64,000 nt of DNA from Allorhizobium pseudoryzae (GTDB lineage: Bacteria; Pseudomonadota; Alphaproteobacteria; Rhizobiales; Rhizobiaceae). The notes under the pieces are model-generated. The model did no database searches and was not told the origin of the DNA. It saw only the letters and a program-made list of their open reading frames with translations. The translations under genes were made by a program, and so were the position numbers. Below are positions 26,180-34,558 of the stretch, in pieces (the first letter of the stretch is position 1; each line of letters begins with the position of its first letter). The stretch is from NCBI RefSeq assembly GCF_011046245.1, contig NZ_CP049244.1:620001-684000 (forward strand), given 5' to 3'.

Positions 26180-26881
26180 TCAGCGCCGCATGTCGAACAG
26201 CAGGGCCTTGCCGTCGGTGATCCATTCGAGATTCGGAAGTTCGTCCGATCCCATCTGGATGCCGTCACCGCCGGCAAGACGCTCGCCATCCAGCATCGCA
26301 AGACCTTCGACGATGTGCAGGAACACCTGCCGTCCCGTCTGCCGCGGGATGGACAGCCTGTCGCCCTCCCGCGGATGCGCCATCAAAAGACGGGTATCCG
26401 ACGTCAGCTCCAGCGGCGCACCGCTGCCGGCACCGGCGGCAATCAGCGTCCATTTGCGGCTCGCCTCGATATCCGGCAGGCGGACCTGCTGGTACCGCGG
26501 GGCGCCGCCGCGTTGATCCGGGATCAGCCAGATCTGCAGGAAATGCGCCGCGTCCGATGCGGAAGCGTTCATCTCCGAATGGCGCACGCCCGTGCCCGCA
26601 TACATCAACTGCGCCTCACCCGGCGCGATGGTCACCACATTGCCGAGCGTGTCCTTGTGCAACAGCTTGCCGGAGAGGACCATGGTCAGGATGTCCATGT
26701 CCTGGTGTCCGTGTTCGGAAAAGCCGGAGCCGGGGGCAATACGATCCTCGTTGATCACGCGCAAAGCCGCAAAACCCATGCGGGTCGGGTCCTGAAAACC
26801 GCCGAACGAAAAGGTATGGTAGCTGTTGAGCCAGCCGGTATTGGTATGGCCGCGGGACATGCTTTCGTGGATGAGGGTCAT
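26180..26881 (-). CDS. Pirin family protein
   Basis: A 233-residue bicupin pirin. The metal site of the N-terminal cupin is visible: H-x-H (HGHQDMDILTMVLSG, about 57-60), His and Glu in GTGVRHSEMNAS (about 100). The C-terminal half follows the Pir_2 pattern of YhhW-like proteins. The ATG at 26881 with AGGGAG 7 nt upstream is chosen over 27004. YhhW-type pirins can act as quercetin 2,3-dioxygenases, but the role in bacteria is often unclear. It is divergent to the GGDEF-EAL gene. Confidence 0.85.
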   Translation of the reverse strand: MTLIHESMSRGHTNTGWLNSYHTFSFGGFQDPTRMGFAALRVINEDRIAPGSGFSEHGHQDMDILTMVLSGKLLHKDTLGNVVTIAPGEAQLMYAGTGVRHSEMNASASDAAHFLQIWLIPDQRGGAPRYQQVRLPDIEASRKWTLIAAGAGSGAPLELTSDTRLLMAHPREGDRLSIPRQTGRQVFLHIVEGLAMLDGERLAGGDGIQMGSDELPNLEWITDGKALLFDMRR

Positions 26882-26985
26882 GGTATCGCTCCCTGAACGG
26901 TTGGACGCAGCAGATGGCGCGTCCTGCTGGCGATCAAGATAAGACATCGGATCGTCAACGAAACATCCCAGTTTGACAAATGATC

Positions 26986-27002
26986 GTTCGCATATATCGA
27001 AC
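26986..27002. promoter_or_regulatory. Inverted repeat between pirin and GGDEF-EAL genes
   Basis: GTTCG-CATATAT-CGAAC is an A/T-centred 5-bp inverted repeat (6 of 7 if extended) in the 266-bp divergent region. A TTGACA (26973-26978) lies just before it on the plus strand. It looks like an operator, but the regulator is unknown and short repeats can arise by chance. Confidence 0.35.
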
Positions 27003-27147
27003 AATAGATGCGGGATCGGAAAGCAAAAATAAACCCTGTTTCAACCAAAAGGAGACATGTGAGGCAACACATACATCCGTCAACGCTTTTGAAAGCAGCC
27101 TGCCGCACGGTGAGGAATAGTCACATTTTTCGCCAAACCACTCCTTG

Positions 27148-29361
27148 ATGCTGGATGACCGGATGTTGCGCAATAGTTCGCTCGGCAATGTGAGAGGCAG
27201 AGAGGTCGCCTGGCGAAACTCGATTTTCGGGAAGGTGACGCTTTTCCTTCTCCTGGCCGTTGCGACATCCTATGTGACCGGCGCCGCGACGGGCTGGGTG
27301 ATGATCGAACGCAGCCAGCGGGAGGATTGGCGGCGCCAGGCGAGTACCAACGCGCAGATTGCCAGCAGCGTCATTCGCAGCATCTACACCTTCGTGTCCG
27401 TCGATCTGACGGACAGCGCCCAGATCGAAGGCATCAAGTCCGAAACGATGATCGGTGACGATCAGTCCGTTTTGGACACCGGTTTCGTTGCGCTCGATGT
27501 GCTGGCGCTCGCGGCCATACAGACCAAGGAGAAGATCTGGCTTGCTTCCTATCACCCGGAAAATGGCCAGTTGCTGACGCTGACCGACAATAACGGCAGC
27601 TCGCAAGGATCCAGGCTCGAACTGGAACAGGATGAGAGCGGCGGGTTTTTCCACTTCAAGACGGGCTTTGCAAAAATCGGTGCCGAACGGCACTACGTCG
27701 CCATCATTCCCATCAAGACGCCCGGCGGGACGCTTCTCGGCGCGATCGTCGCCAGCGCCGGAGAGGCAAGCCGGCTTCTGGAAATGCAGGCGAGCTTCTA
27801 CCGCAACTCGCTGCTTTATGGCGCCATCAGCATGATCCTGACCGCCCTCGTTGTGGTCTTCACCATGCGGCGGCTGTTTCATCCGATTCCGAAGCTGATC
27901 GAATCGCTGAAGAGGATCGCAAGAGAGGATACCGGCGATGTCACACCGTTCCAGCATCGCCGGGATGAAATCGGACGACTGGCGGCGGCCATCGAAACCC
28001 TGCGTGAAGGGGTCGTGGAGCGCGAGCAGCTGCGCAGAGCGCAGGAGGCGGCGCGGGAACTGGAGCATCTCGCGCTTCACGACCCCCTGACCGGACTGCC
28101 CAACCGAGCCTTCCTGCAGAAGACGCTATCGGCAATGCTGGGCCGGATCGTCGAAAGCGGACGCATCGTCAACGTCATGCTGCTTGATCTCGACCGCTTC
28201 AAACCGGTCAACGACACCTACGGCCATGCGATCGGCGACCAGTTGCTGATTGGCATGGCACAGCGCATCACGCCCCTGATGGGCCCGGAAGATATCCTGA
28301 CCAGGCTCGGTGGCGATGAATTCGCCCTGATCCAGTCCGTCTCCGTCAACGCCCGCAAGGAAGCACGCCACCTCGGCAACCGCATCATCGAGGCGATCAA
28401 CCAGCCTTTCGAGATCGCAGGTCATCCGATCGGCATCGGCATCAGCATCGGCGTGGCGACCGCACCGTTCCACGGTACGACGAACAAGGACGTCATGGCC
28501 CATGCCGATATCGCCCTTTATACGTCCAAGGGTGCCGGTCGCGGATGCCTGCGGATGTACGAACCCGGCATGACCATGGAGGGGAGCGGCCGCAGCGCAA
28601 TCGAGGTCGAACTGCTCCAGGCGCTCGCCGAGAACCAGTTCCAGCTGCTCTATCAGCCGATCGTCCGGACCGCGACGGAAGACGTCGCGGGTTACGAAGC
28701 CCTCATTCGCTGGCATCACCCGAAGAAGGGACTGGTAAGCCCGGATGCCTTCATTCCGGCCGCGGAAGAGACAAACGTCATCCTCGATCTTGATCGCTGG
28801 GTTGTCCAGCAGGCATGCCGCGAGATGGCGCTGCGCCCGGATGGTCGAAGCGTGGCGGTTAACCTGTCAGCACTCAGCCTGCAGCGGCCGGATCTGCCGG
28901 ATTTCCTGCGCCGGACACTGACGGAAACCGGACTGTCCCCGGAACGGCTGGAAATCGAAATCACCGAAAGCCACCGCGCCCAGGGCACGGAGGTTACGTC
29001 GAACCTGAACGACATCCGCGCCATGGGCATCGGCATCGCCGTCGATGACTTCGGAACCGGCTTCAGTTCGATGTCCTACCTGATGGATCTGCCGGTCACC
29101 CGCATCAAGCTCGATCGCCGTTTTGTCTCCGGCGTGGTGAATGACCCGCGCTGCCTCAACGTCGTGCGCTCCTCGATCGCGCTGGCACGCGGGCTGGAGA
29201 TCGAGGTGACGGCCGAAGGCATCGAGGACAGGGGGCAACTGGACGTCATCCGCTCACTCGGCTGCCGATCGGCGCAAGGCTACCTCTTCGGAAAACCCGC
29301 TCTTCTACCAGAACTGGACATACCACGGATCCAGGCGCCTCCGCTGCGCGCCGCTTTATGA
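27148..29361 (+). CDS. Membrane-bound GGDEF-EAL protein with periplasmic sensor and HAMP
   Basis: About 737 residues. Membrane segments at about 30-52 and 225-246 flank a roughly 170-residue periplasmic domain; a HAMP linker follows (about 247-300). The cyclase domain has intact GGDEF (RLGGDEFALI) but no RxxD inhibitory site. The EAL domain keeps EALIRW, NLSA, EITES, DDFGTGFSS, the KLD lysine, AEGIE and QGYLFGKP, so phosphodiesterase activity is expected. The start is uncertain: ATG 27148 or 27163. It sits 12 bp upstream of two binding-protein genes and probably shares their operon. Role: c-di-GMP turnover in response to a periplasmic cue. Confidence 0.9.
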   Translation: MLDDRMLRNSSLGNVRGREVAWRNSIFGKVTLFLLLAVATSYVTGAATGWVMIERSQREDWRRQASTNAQIASSVIRSIYTFVSVDLTDSAQIEGIKSETMIGDDQSVLDTGFVALDVLALAAIQTKEKIWLASYHPENGQLLTLTDNNGSSQGSRLELEQDESGGFFHFKTGFAKIGAERHYVAIIPIKTPGGTLLGAIVASAGEASRLLEMQASFYRNSLLYGAISMILTALVVVFTMRRLFHPIPKLIESLKRIAREDTGDVTPFQHRRDEIGRLAAAIETLREGVVEREQLRRAQEAARELEHLALHDPLTGLPNRAFLQKTLSAMLGRIVESGRIVNVMLLDLDRFKPVNDTYGHAIGDQLLIGMAQRITPLMGPEDILTRLGGDEFALIQSVSVNARKEARHLGNRIIEAINQPFEIAGHPIGIGISIGVATAPFHGTTNKDVMAHADIALYTSKGAGRGCLRMYEPGMTMEGSGRSAIEVELLQALAENQFQLLYQPIVRTATEDVAGYEALIRWHHPKKGLVSPDAFIPAAEETNVILDLDRWVVQQACREMALRPDGRSVAVNLSALSLQRPDLPDFLRRTLTETGLSPERLEIEITESHRAQGTEVTSNLNDIRAMGIGIAVDDFGTGFSSMSYLMDLPVTRIKLDRRFVSGVVNDPRCLNVVRSSIALARGLEIEVTAEGIEDRGQLDVIRSLGCRSAQGYLFGKPALLPELDIPRIQAPPLRAAL

Positions 29362-29373
29362 GGAATGGTCAGC

Positions 29374-30327
29374 ATGATTAGGACTGCCTCTGCCCGAATG
29401 ACACCTGCCCGCCGCTGCCGGGGTGTAATGGCCGCATTGCTTTCAGTGGTGGCGATGATTGTCGCAGCGCCTTTTTCTGCCGGTAAAGCGACCGCAACCG
29501 ATGCCGCGCCGGACACGCTGGAGAAGATCCGCGAGACCGGTGTCATCCGGATCGGACACCGGCAGTCCGAGCCGCCCTTCTCCTACATCGTCAACGAAGA
29601 GCCGACCGGGTATTCGCTGGAGCTCTGCAGCCGCATCGTCGATCTGATGGCCGAACGGCTGAACCTGCCGAAGATCAAGATCGAATATCTTGTGGTCTCC
29701 TCGGCGACCCGCTTCGTGATGATGCGCTCCGGCAAGATCGACATGGAATGCGCGGCCACCACCAACAATGCCGAACGCCGGAAATTGGTCGCTTTCAGCT
29801 TTCCGCACTTCGTCACGGCGACACGCTTCGTGTCGCTGAAGGAGGCCAAGATCCAGAAGATCGCGGATCTTGCCGGACGAAGCGTTGCCGCCACGACCGG
29901 CACGGTCAATCTCGATCAATTGAACGCGATCAACCGGGAGAGAGGGTTGAACATCTCGATCCTTTTGAACAAGGAGAATGCCGGGGCCTTTTCCATGGTG
30001 ACGAGCGGCAAGGCGTCCGCCTTCGTGATGGACGACATTCTGCTGGCCGGCCAGATTGCCGCGGCAACCAATCCGGAAGCCTATGTGCTGTCCCAGGAAA
30101 CCTTCAGTCGCCCGGAACCCTACGGCATCCTGCTGCCGCTCGGCGATACGGCGTTCAAAGAGGCCGTCAACGAGAGCATCCGCACGATCTATGCGAGCGG
30201 CGAGATCTACCGCATGTACGAGAAATGGTTCGAACAGCCGATCCCGCCGAAAGGCCAGAACATGAAGCTGCCGATGTCGCCGGAGCTTCGCGCGGTCTTC
30301 GACACACCCGAAGAATATAAGGAGTGA
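29374..30327 (+). CDS. Orphan family 3 amino-acid-type solute-binding protein 1
   Basis: A 317-residue periplasmic protein with a long signal peptide (hydrophobic core about 20-35). The GltI-like pattern is clear: CAATTNNAERR (about 128-138), TGTVNLDQL and SGKASAFVMDDILLAGQ. Family members bind glutamate/aspartate or related amino acids. The ATG at 29374 is preferred over 29365 because AGGA is 9 nt upstream. No permease or ATPase gene is nearby, so it may feed information to the upstream GGDEF-EAL protein instead of a transporter. Confidence 0.85.
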   Translation: MIRTASARMTPARRCRGVMAALLSVVAMIVAAPFSAGKATATDAAPDTLEKIRETGVIRIGHRQSEPPFSYIVNEEPTGYSLELCSRIVDLMAERLNLPKIKIEYLVVSSATRFVMMRSGKIDMECAATTNNAERRKLVAFSFPHFVTATRFVSLKEAKIQKIADLAGRSVAATTGTVNLDQLNAINRERGLNISILLNKENAGAFSMVTSGKASAFVMDDILLAGQIAAATNPEAYVLSQETFSRPEPYGILLPLGDTAFKEAVNESIRTIYASGEIYRMYEKWFEQPIPPKGQNMKLPMSPELRAVFDTPEEYKE

Positions 30328-30333
30328 GGTGCC

Positions 30334-31233
30334 ATGAAGATCCTCTTCAGAACCATCATGATCCTCCTGGCACTGCTCCCGGGCCTTGCCATGGCCTCGG
30401 CTGATGCCCCCGCCGAGAGCGCGGTGCCCTCCACCATCGAGCGGCTGCGCCAGACCCAGGTCCTGCGGGTCGGTTACGGATCGGCAGAGCCCTTCTCCTT
30501 CACGACCAGCTCAGGCGATATCGTTGGCTATTCGATCGACCTGTGCAAGGCGATGGCGGTCGAGATTCGCCAGATGCTCAAGCTGCCGGCCCTCGACATC
30601 CAGTATGTCTTCCGCACCCCGGCAAACCGCCTGCAACTGCTCAACGATGGATCGATCGACATCGAGTGCAATGCCAGCACCAACACGCCCGAACGGCGCA
30701 AGGCCGCCGCCTTTTCGCCCCCGCATTTTTTCACCCAGACACGCTTCGTCTCGCTGGCCAAGAACAACATCCGCACACTTGAGGATTTGCGCGGCAAGAG
30801 CGTCAGCGTGGTGCTGGGCACCGTGAACATAGGCGAGATCCTGCAGGCCTCGCGCGAACGCAAACTCGGTCTGGTCTCCGTGCCGGTCCAGGAAGTTCGC
30901 GAAGCCTTCGATCTTGTCTCGACGGGAAAAGCCTCCGCCTTCGCGATGGACGACATCCTTCTCTACAATCTGATCGCCCGTTCGGGACGCCCGGAAGATT
31001 ACCGGGTCGGCGACGATCCCCTGTCGGAGCCGGCAGCCTATGGCTTCATGACCCGAGTGAACGATACCGAATTCGCCGGTCTTGTTGCCGATGCCCTGAA
31101 GCAGGTCTATGGCAGCCCGCAAATGCGGGAGATCTACGACAAGTGGTTCATGCGCCCGATCGGCGACGGCCACTACACGCTGAACATGCCGATGAGCGCG
31201 AGGCTGAAGGGCTCGCTCGGATTGAAGGATTAG
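30334..31233 (+). CDS. Orphan family 3 amino-acid-type solute-binding protein 2
   Basis: A 299-residue paralogue of the preceding gene, 6 bp downstream, with a signal peptide (MKILFRTIMILLALLPGLAM). The same blocks recur: CNASTNTPERR, LGTVNIGEI and TGKASAFAMDDILLYN. The two proteins align over most of their length, so a tandem duplication is likely, with divergence that suggests different ligands. It also lacks transporter partners. Confidence 0.85.
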   Translation: MKILFRTIMILLALLPGLAMASADAPAESAVPSTIERLRQTQVLRVGYGSAEPFSFTTSSGDIVGYSIDLCKAMAVEIRQMLKLPALDIQYVFRTPANRLQLLNDGSIDIECNASTNTPERRKAAAFSPPHFFTQTRFVSLAKNNIRTLEDLRGKSVSVVLGTVNIGEILQASRERKLGLVSVPVQEVREAFDLVSTGKASAFAMDDILLYNLIARSGRPEDYRVGDDPLSEPAAYGFMTRVNDTEFAGLVADALKQVYGSPQMREIYDKWFMRPIGDGHYTLNMPMSARLKGSLGLKD

Positions 31234-31340
31234 CCGCCGGACACTGCGCCGATACCGGATGTTGACCCCATGTTCTTGGCTATCCGCACCGCCGAATTTG
31301 CAGGATAATGCCCGTTGGTTGAAGCGGGCGGGAGCGCAGA

Positions 31341-32018
31341 TTGGCAACGGCAGACGCACAGATCATCCAGCCCATCTCGGTCCTGATCGTCGAGGATGAC
31401 GCCCCGACGCGCCAGCGCATCGTCGGCGCGCTCTCCGACAACCCGGATTTCGACGTCCAGCAAGCGGCGAGCTTCAGCGAAGCCTGTGCCTGCCTGGCTC
31501 AGGGCTGTCCCGACGTTCTGCTGACCGACATCCAGCTGCCGGACGGCAGCGGCATGGACCTGATCCGCCGCATGCGCCAGAAGTCCGACAAGACGGAGAT
31601 CATGGTCATCTCGATCCTCGGTGACGAGACGAGCGTCATCTCCGCCATCCTGCTCGGCGCGAACGGCTATATCCTCAAGGATGCCTTCCCGGCCGACATT
31701 GCCGACACGGTACGCGATCTGCTGAAAGGGCATTCGCCGATCTCGGCCTCGATCGCCCGCTTCATCGTGCGGCGCACGCAGGCCCGCGACAGCGGTGCGC
31801 CACGCTCGGACCTCAACACCGCCAAGCTGACCGCGCGCGAGATCGACATCCTCTGGGGGATAGCCAAGGGTTTCAGCTATGCCGACATTGCCGATCACCT
31901 GGGCATTTCGCGCCAGACGGTGCCGGGCTACATCAAGAACATCTACCGCAAGCTGGAGGTGAACACCCGGGGCGAAGCCGTCTACGAGGCGTTGCAGCAG
32001 GGGCTGATCCGTCTGTGA
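31341..32018 (+). CDS. NarL/LuxR-type response regulator
   Basis: A 225-residue regulator with a receiver domain (acidic pair Glu18-Asp19-Asp20, phospho-acceptor Asp63 in LLTDIQLPDGSG, Lys in ILKDAFP) and a C-terminal LuxR helix-turn-helix (about 160-222, LTAREIDILWGIAKGFSYAD). The frame begins with TTG, with GGAG 6 nt upstream; no in-frame ATG lies near. Its stop overlaps the start of the sensor kinase gene (GTGA). Confidence 0.87.
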   Translation: MATADAQIIQPISVLIVEDDAPTRQRIVGALSDNPDFDVQQAASFSEACACLAQGCPDVLLTDIQLPDGSGMDLIRRMRQKSDKTEIMVISILGDETSVISAILLGANGYILKDAFPADIADTVRDLLKGHSPISASIARFIVRRTQARDSGAPRSDLNTAKLTAREIDILWGIAKGFSYADIADHLGISRQTVPGYIKNIYRKLEVNTRGEAVYEALQQGLIRL

Positions 32019-33934
32019 GGCGCGCATCGTCCCTGACCGATTTCCGGAACCGCCGCCGTGTGGCACTGGCGGCGGGCTTCGTGCTGCTGCAACTGGCCGT
32101 CATCGCCCTCTGCATCGAGATCCGCCAGATCCCCTTACCGCGCCCGCCGAACAGCAACCGCATCGAACAGATGTGGCGTGAAGAAAAGAGCGGCGACTGG
32201 CAACCGGTGACGCTGCCCGATCATCGACCGACCGCGGGCCTCACGCCGACAGTCACCACCTATCGCGGTGCCTTCGAGTGGTCGCCCGGCGAAGGGGAAA
32301 CACCCTGGGCGGTCTTCGTGCCGCGCTTCACCACCACCATCGAGATCGCCATCAACGGCAGCACCATCGAAGACACCGTGCGCGATCCTTCCAACCGCAG
32401 ACCGGACCGCAACACGCCGGTGCTGGCGCCGATTGCCGAAAGCCTGCTGACGCCCGGCACCAACGAGGTCACCGTGCGGCTCAAGGTCTGGGGGCCGCTG
32501 GAGGGCTATCTCGACAGCCTCTACATCGGGCCCGATGCCAGCATGCGGCCCGCCTACGATCTGCGGCGAACCCTGTTTGGTACCCTGCCGCTGATCCTGG
32601 CGGCCTGGCAGGTGACATTCGCGACCCTGCTCGGCATCATCTGGCTGAACCGCCGGCATGAAACCATTTACGGCTATCTGGCCCTGGCAACCGTACTGGG
32701 GGTCGTGCAGCATTTCGCGGGCCTGCCCCACTCGGCCGTGGTCGCGGGAATGCTGGGCGCCACGGGGCCTCTCGAAGCAGCGCTGATGCTGCATTACGTG
32801 CTGCTTCTGACGGGCCGGCGGATCCGGCGCTGGCATGCCCTTGCCTTCGCTCCCGGGCTCATCATCCTATCGTCAGCCTTTCTGATGTCGCCGGATCAGT
32901 TGAGAGCCATCTTTCTTCTTTTTGGTCCCCCTTCGATGGGCGTTCTCATTGCCTGTGTCTGGGTCGTGCTTCTTGCCGCGGTGTGGCAGGCAAGGCGACA
33001 CGCCATCTATCTCGCGACCATCTTCACTGCTGTGCTGAGCTGCTGGATGCTCGACATCCTGACGCTCAACAACATGATGGACGGCGAACGGATCTTCATC
33101 GGCCGCCCGTCCTATTCGCTGGTGCTGATTGCGCTCGGGATCTGGCTGATCTGGCGCTTCGTGCAGGCATTGAAGGAGGCAGACGGATTTGCGGCCGCAC
33201 TGGTGCAGAAGGTGGCCGAGGCCGAGGACAAGCTGCGCGCCAATTTTGCCCGTGAAGAGGAGCGAGCCCGTTCCGAAGCGCTGCTTGCGGAGCGTACCCG
33301 CCTGATGCGGGACCTGCATGACGGATTGGGCGGCCAGCTCGTCAGCATCGTCGCGCTGTCGGAACAGCCGCAGCCATCGGGACAGGCGATCGGAGAAGCG
33401 GCACGCTCGGCCCTGAAGGACCTGCGGCTCGTCATCGACGCCATGGAGGAAATGGACGGCGACCTGATGCTGGCGCTCGCCTCCTGGCGCGAGCGTATCG
33501 ACACGCAGTTGCGGGCACACCGGATGCAGCTGAACTGGAGCATTCGCGGCCCCTCGGGTCTGCCGATTTTCCAGAGCCTCAAATCCTGGCACGTGATCCA
33601 GCTCATCCGTCTGATGGATGAAGTCATCACCAACGCCGTCAAGCATTCCGGCGGCAGACAGGTCACCGTGACGATCGAGAGTGTCGAGGACGGCTTGGGA
33701 CGACCGACAGGGCGCATCACGATCGAAGACGACGGCCATGGGTATGAAGCCCCGGCAGTCGATGGTCCCATCCGGTCCGGCACCGGACGTGGGCTTCTCA
33801 ACATCCGGCGTCGCGCGGCGCTCTGCGATATCCGCCTCGTCACCGAAACGGGAACGACGGGCACCCGGATCGCGCTGACACTACCGGCAGAGTTTCCCTC
33901 ACAGGCCGGCGACGGCAATACGGGCAAGATCTGA
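32015..33934 (+). CDS. Membrane sensor histidine kinase, HisKA_3 type
   Basis: A 639-residue kinase starting at a GTG that overlaps the response regulator stop by 4 bp. One N-terminal membrane segment (about 15-32), a periplasmic beta-rich domain (about 40-180, galactose-binding-like in appearance), then about six more membrane segments (190-385) and a coiled coil. The dimerisation block is RLMRDLHDGLGGQLVSI with phospho-acceptor His435; ATP-binding N box DEVITNAVKHSGG and G box GTGRGLLNIRRRA follow. This layout recalls 7TMR-DISM kinases. Signal unknown. Confidence 0.85.
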   Translation: MRRASSLTDFRNRRRVALAAGFVLLQLAVIALCIEIRQIPLPRPPNSNRIEQMWREEKSGDWQPVTLPDHRPTAGLTPTVTTYRGAFEWSPGEGETPWAVFVPRFTTTIEIAINGSTIEDTVRDPSNRRPDRNTPVLAPIAESLLTPGTNEVTVRLKVWGPLEGYLDSLYIGPDASMRPAYDLRRTLFGTLPLILAAWQVTFATLLGIIWLNRRHETIYGYLALATVLGVVQHFAGLPHSAVVAGMLGATGPLEAALMLHYVLLLTGRRIRRWHALAFAPGLIILSSAFLMSPDQLRAIFLLFGPPSMGVLIACVWVVLLAAVWQARRHAIYLATIFTAVLSCWMLDILTLNNMMDGERIFIGRPSYSLVLIALGIWLIWRFVQALKEADGFAAALVQKVAEAEDKLRANFAREEERARSEALLAERTRLMRDLHDGLGGQLVSIVALSEQPQPSGQAIGEAARSALKDLRLVIDAMEEMDGDLMLALASWRERIDTQLRAHRMQLNWSIRGPSGLPIFQSLKSWHVIQLIRLMDEVITNAVKHSGGRQVTVTIESVEDGLGRPTGRITIEDDGHGYEAPAVDGPIRSGTGRGLLNIRRRAALCDIRLVTETGTTGTRIALTLPAEFPSQAGDGNTGKI

Positions 33935-33971
33935 CGGCGGACGACTTTGGCCTGATCCGTGAGGGGCCCGC

Positions 33972-34394
33972 TCAGCGAACGCCACGGCGATTGACAGGGC
34001 CGCCGCGGTTGGCGGGGGCGGCGCCAACGCCGGGGGCACCTACGCCCACACCCGGCGCCACACCGACGCCTGGCGCACCGACGCCCGGTGCACGGACAGC
34101 CGGTCGCGCAACGCAGCCGACGGGAAAACCGGGGCGCGAGCAATAGACGGCGGTTCGCACCGCAGGCCGTGCAACACAACCGAGGGGCACGCCCGGGGCC
34201 GTGCAGTAGATGACGGCCGCGGCTGGCGGGCGAACGACGCATCCCTTCGGCACGCCGACCGTCTTGCAATAGACGACGGCTGCGGCCGGTGCCGCGACGA
34301 AAACCGGCTCTGAAACAGCCATTCCGGACGCAAACGCCAGCGCGAGTGCTGAGCGGGCAAAGACGGCGCGAGTGGCCATGATCATGTTCTCCAT
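33972..34394 (-). CDS. Secreted Cys-repeat protein with PGVG-rich tail
   Basis: A 140-residue protein of unknown function. After a signal peptide (about 10-30) come three copies of a 21-residue unit of the form [VI]YC-x5-P-x-GCV-x-RP at about 41, 62 and 83, each with two cysteines. The tail (about 102-125) is an elastin-like run of APGVG/GVG units, then Asn/Arg-rich residues. ATGs at 34394, 34385 and 34379 are all possible starts; the first has GGAG 4 nt upstream, the second has GGAG 3 nt upstream. It is divergent to the MscS gene. Confidence 0.7.
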   Translation of the reverse strand: MENMIMATRAVFARSALALAFASGMAVSEPVFVAAPAAAVVYCKTVGVPKGCVVRPPAAAVIYCTAPGVPLGCVARPAVRTAVYCSRPGFPVGCVARPAVRAPGVGAPGVGVAPGVGVGAPGVGAAPANRGGPVNRRGVR

Positions 34395-34558
34395 CAATCT
34401 CCGGTGCAGACGCTCTGGACCGATCGACGACAACTGAATGGCGAGTATGCCGCAACCGCTGCATCCGCACAGGCCATGTTCATGGGGTAGAGCCGGCCCC
34501 TTTGCGCCGCTACAGACGAGGATCGACACGCGCAACAGCGCAGGCGACGAGGCTGGCA

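Noticed and set aside
29921..29938. FNR-like TTGAACGCGATCAA inside the first binding-protein gene
   Set aside because: One half-site is off consensus and it lies within a coding region with no promoter context.
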